The notes below the pieces were generated by a model. The model was given only the letters and a program-made list of their open reading frames with translations. It ran no database searches and had not been told where the DNA came from. Made by a program: the position numbers and the translations under genes. Of a DNA stretch of 16,700 nt, positions 15,000-16,700 are shown in pieces (positions within the stretch are counted from its first letter, which is position 1; each line of letters starts with the position of its first letter). The stretch lies in NCBI GenBank assembly GCA_045611765.1, contig JAZKXT010000009.1, positions 1 through 16,700 on the forward strand. The letters run 5' to 3'. Source of the DNA: UMGS1649 sp045611765 (GTDB lineage Bacteria > Bacillota > Clostridia > TANB77 > CAG-465).

Positions 15000-15028
15000 T
15001 TGTAAAATGTATAAATATGTGTTAGAAT
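15000..15028 (+). promoter_or_regulatory. Promoter of the GNAT-rlmB unit
   Basis: TTGTAA (15000-15005), 17-base spacer, TAGAAT (15023-15028), 23 bases before the ATG at 15052. Confidence 0.65.
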
Positions 15029-15051
15029 TAAGAATATGTTGAGGTGTTTGT

Positions 15052-15462
15052 ATGGTTGAATTGTACAATAGCTTTACTGCCAAGGAATTTTTAGAAATAG
15101 TTGAATCAGCAGGCTTCAAATCTTATTCTGAATCACAAGTGAAAAAAGCACTAAATAATACTATGTATATGGTAAAAGCTACTGTTGATGGAAAGCTTGC
15201 GGGCATTGGAAGAGTAGTAGGAGATGGGAGCATAGCCTGTATGCTAACCAGCATTTCTGTAAAGCCGGAATTTCAAAAACAGGGAATTGGTTTAAGAATA
15301 GTAGAAAGGCTAAAACAAATGGTAGAACATGGTGTTAAGCCTGGCGAAAGAATACAAATTGAACTTGTCCCTACTGCGGGCAACGAACAGTTTTATATGA
15401 AAGCAGGATTTAAGTATAAGCCAGAAAAAGTAACAGGAATGTATTTGTGGATTGAAAAATAA
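15052..15462 (+). CDS. GNAT family N-acetyltransferase
   Basis: GNAT enzymes transfer an acetyl group from acetyl-CoA to an amine. The 136-residue product has the core of the family: strand beta4 (M-L-T-S-I-S-V-K-P, 64-72), the acetyl-CoA pyrophosphate loop Q-K-Q-G-I-G at 75-80, the following helix, and the C-terminal F-Y-M-K-A-G-F motif at 114-120. The substrate cannot be predicted; small single-domain GNATs act on proteins, antibiotics or metabolites. The ATG has GAGGTG at 15041-15046. rlmB follows after 10 bases, so the two are probably co-transcribed, but this pairing does not by itself suggest a shared substrate. Confidence 0.92.
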   Translation: MVELYNSFTAKEFLEIVESAGFKSYSESQVKKALNNTMYMVKATVDGKLAGIGRVVGDGSIACMLTSISVKPEFQKQGIGLRIVERLKQMVEHGVKPGERIQIELVPTAGNEQFYMKAGFKYKPEKVTGMYLWIEK

Positions 15463-15472
15463 AGGAGAACAA

Positions 15473-16216
15473 ATGGGATTAATATATGGAATAAATCCAG
15501 TGCACGAAGCAATAGTGTCTGGTAAAACAATAAATAAATTATACGGTTCTAAAGGAAGCAAAGAAGTATATGAACTTTTAAAGTTAGCTAAATCGAAGGG
15601 AATAGTAACTGTAGAAGCGGATAAAATAAAATTAGATAAGATGATAACACAGGATAATGAAAAACTTAAAAATTCTCAAGGAATAGTGGCATCTGTTACA
15701 GATTATGAATATTTTGAAATCGAAGATATATTGGAGTATGCTGCGTCAAAAGGGGAAAAACCATTTGTAGTTATATTAGATAAGATAGAAGATCCGCATA
15801 ATCTTGGGGCAATAATACGTAGTTGCGAGTGCATGGGGGTACACGGTATAATCATACAAAAAAGAAATGCATGTCAGATTACAGATATAGTTGAAAAAAC
15901 GGCGGCTGGTGCAGTTAACTATATGAAGGTGGCTAGAGTAACAAATATAACTAGGGCAATAGAAGATTTAAAAAAAGCCGGGCTTTGGATATACGGTTTA
16001 GATATGGAAGGAGCTACAACTATATATGAGACGGACTTGACAGGAAGTATAGGCATAGTTGTTGGTAATGAGGGTGAAGGCTTATCTAGACTGGTTAGAG
16101 AGTCATGCGATGGCATTATTAAAATACCAATGGTAGGTAAAACTGAATCACTTAATGCTTCTGTAAGTACGGCAATAACAATATATGAAATAGCAAGGCA
16201 AAATGCTATAAAATAA
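15473..16216 (+). CDS. rlmB: 23S rRNA 2'-O-methyltransferase RlmB (SpoU/TrmH family)
   Basis: RlmB methylates the 2'-OH of G2251 in the P loop of 23S rRNA, using SAM. The 247-residue product has the N-terminal substrate-binding domain beginning with Y-G-I-N-P-V-H-E-A (5-13), and the knotted SPOUT catalytic domain with motif 1 (D-K-I-E-D-P-H-N-L-G-A-I-I-R-S, 103-117), motif 2 (V-V-G-N-E-G-E-G-L, 196-204) and motif 3 (I-P-M-V-G-K-T-E-S-L-N-A-S-V-S, 218-232). The Asn and Arg of motif 1 and Glu of motif 2 are present. The ATG at 15473 has AAAGGAG at 15461-15467. An upstream in-frame TTG at 15452 falls inside the GNAT gene and is rejected. A related TrmH-like tRNA enzyme is possible but less likely given the N-terminal domain. 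Confidence 0.92.
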   Translation: MGLIYGINPVHEAIVSGKTINKLYGSKGSKEVYELLKLAKSKGIVTVEADKIKLDKMITQDNEKLKNSQGIVASVTDYEYFEIEDILEYAASKGEKPFVVILDKIEDPHNLGAIIRSCECMGVHGIIIQKRNACQITDIVEKTAAGAVNYMKVARVTNITRAIEDLKKAGLWIYGLDMEGATTIYETDLTGSIGIVVGNEGEGLSRLVRESCDGIIKIPMVGKTESLNASVSTAITIYEIARQNAIK

Positions 16217-16286
16217 AGAGAAAATACAAACAATAAAATATGTAAAAATTACCACATAATTTCGTAACATTCTTGTAATATTTGTA

Positions 16287-16315
16287 TTGACTTCTCAAAT
16301 ATAATATTGTATAAT
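16287..16315 (+). promoter_or_regulatory. Upstream promoter (P1) of the rRNA leader
   Basis: TTGACT (16287-16292), 17-base spacer, TATAAT (16310-16315), with A/T-rich sequence upstream. Start expected near 16322. It lies about 170 bases before a second promoter, which suggests tandem rRNA promoters. Confidence 0.8.
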
Positions 16316-16322
16316 GAATATA

Positions 16323-16414
16323 GTGATTTGAGAGTCTAATATATATTACTAAATATATATTAAGATTAACTACATTTTAACCTTTGTAGTTAATTTTTAT
16401 GGTCTTAAAATCAC
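16323..16414 (+). other. Structured RNA element between the two rRNA promoters
   Basis: A predicted three-way fold: an outer helix GTGATTT (16323-16329) with AAATCAC (16408-16414), extended by AGA/TCT; a perfect 11-bp A/T hairpin (16337-16347 with 16352-16362); and a 10-bp hairpin (16365-16374 with 16385-16394) followed by a T-run. The element begins right at the expected P1 start site. It may be a leader attenuator, a short RNA of about 75 bases, or just the terminator of rlmB. No known RNA family is recognised. Confidence 0.45.
16365..16398 (+). terminator. Terminator-like hairpin upstream of the rRNA P2 promoter
   Basis: A perfect 10-bp stem (16365-16374 with 16385-16394), a 10-base loop and TTTTT at 16394-16398. 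It is the first terminator after rlmB, but it also stands downstream of promoter P1, so it could stop P1 transcripts. Confidence 0.65.
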
Positions 16415-16461
16415 GAAAAACATAGCTATTAAAAAAAGTTTAAAAAAATTGTAAAAATTAG

Positions 16462-16490
16462 TTGACTTTGTTTGAATGCTGTGTTAGAAT
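16462..16490 (+). promoter_or_regulatory. Proximal promoter (P2) of the rRNA operon
   Basis: TTGACT (16462-16467), 17-base spacer, TAGAAT (16485-16490), with runs of A upstream (16431-16460) that could act as an UP element. Transcription should begin near 16497. Confidence 0.8.
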
Positions 16491-16496
16491 ATAAAT

Positions 16497-16633
16497 CGTC
16501 GCAAGCAATTGCGAAAAGCACATTGAAAAATAAAGAGTAAGAAAGCCAAGTAAAAGGGGAATTTATGGAGACATAAATCCCGTTAATTTAACAAAGTAAT
16601 TTATAAAGATAGCTAACGTTATCTTGAGAGAAT
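16497..16633 (+). other. 16S rRNA leader with hairpins and processing region
   Basis: The leader holds a small hairpin with a GCAA tetraloop (CGCAA 16500-16504 with TTGCG 16509-16513), an ATTGAAAAATAAAGAG stretch (16521-16537) where antitermination boxA-type sequences usually lie, a 10-bp hairpin with one bulge and GAGA loop (16557-16567 with 16572-16581), and a short stem near 16607-16625. The mature 16S end follows. Roles are inferred from position only. Confidence 0.55.
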
Positions 16634-16700
16634 TTAAGACAAGAGTTTGATTCTGGCTCAGGATGAACGCTGGCGGCGCACTTAAGACATGCAAGTCGAA
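16634..16700 (+). rRNA. 16S ribosomal RNA, 5' end only
   Basis: The universally conserved AGAGTTTGAT starts at 16642 (E. coli position 8), followed by TGGCTCAG, GAACGCTGGCGGC and ACATGCAAGTCGAA, all hallmarks of the 16S 5' end. The mature start is estimated 7-8 bases earlier. The gene runs off the right edge after about 67 bases, too little for reliable taxonomy beyond a Firmicutes-type sequence. Confidence 0.97.

Overview
The window looks like a chromosomal segment of a low-GC, spore-lineage Firmicute, most likely an uncultured or gut-associated member of the Clostridia. The reasons are the strong AT bias, Shine-Dalgarno sites close to AAGGAGG in front of nearly every gene, sigma-A promoters with 17-base spacers, a tRNA-Asp-type T-box in front of aspS, a SpoIIAB-like anti-sigma kinase, and a clostridial-looking 16S rRNA 5' end. 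I cannot place it to family from the sequence alone. Almost everything here is core chromosome. I see no insertion sequence, phage gene, CRISPR array or attachment site.

Layout. Bases 1-255 are the tail of a surface/beta-helix-like protein, which meets a minus-strand initiator tRNA-fMet (388-463) across a cluster of hairpins. A plus-strand operon then runs from 595 to 6933: secG, rnr (RNase R), an unknown four-helix membrane protein, trmB, an unknown single-span protein, and a U32/RlhA-like protein. A monocistronic 85-residue Cys-rich protein (7019-7276) follows, with its own perfect consensus promoter and terminator. Next comes aspS under a T-box with a GAC specifier, probably co-transcribed with gpsA. 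A minus-strand hypothetical gene (10528-10908) converges on gpsA, and lepA (11041-12834) diverges from it. A monocistronic SpoIIAB-like gene (12962-13387) then converges on a minus-strand GT-B-like gene (13430-14893). The last transcription unit is a GNAT acetyltransferase followed by rlmB. The window ends in a 417-base rRNA leader with two promoters and the first 67 or so bases of 16S rRNA.

Shared themes. Most recognised genes serve translation and RNA metabolism: tRNA-fMet, RNase R, TrmB, RlhA-like, AspRS, LepA, RlmB and 16S rRNA. SecG (protein export) and GpsA (phospholipid precursor) are the exceptions.

Most interesting items. (1) A stand-alone SpoIIAB-like kinase whose ATP lid is shortened and carries a C-P-D-C motif. 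(2) A nearby unknown 85-residue protein with a C-P-G-C motif and nearly identical promoter geometry and base composition. (3) A structured element with a terminator-like hairpin between the two rRNA promoters. (4) Unknown proteins embedded in the rnr-trmB operon and a GT-B-like minus-strand gene. None of these is proven to be a new system. They are the best leads visible.
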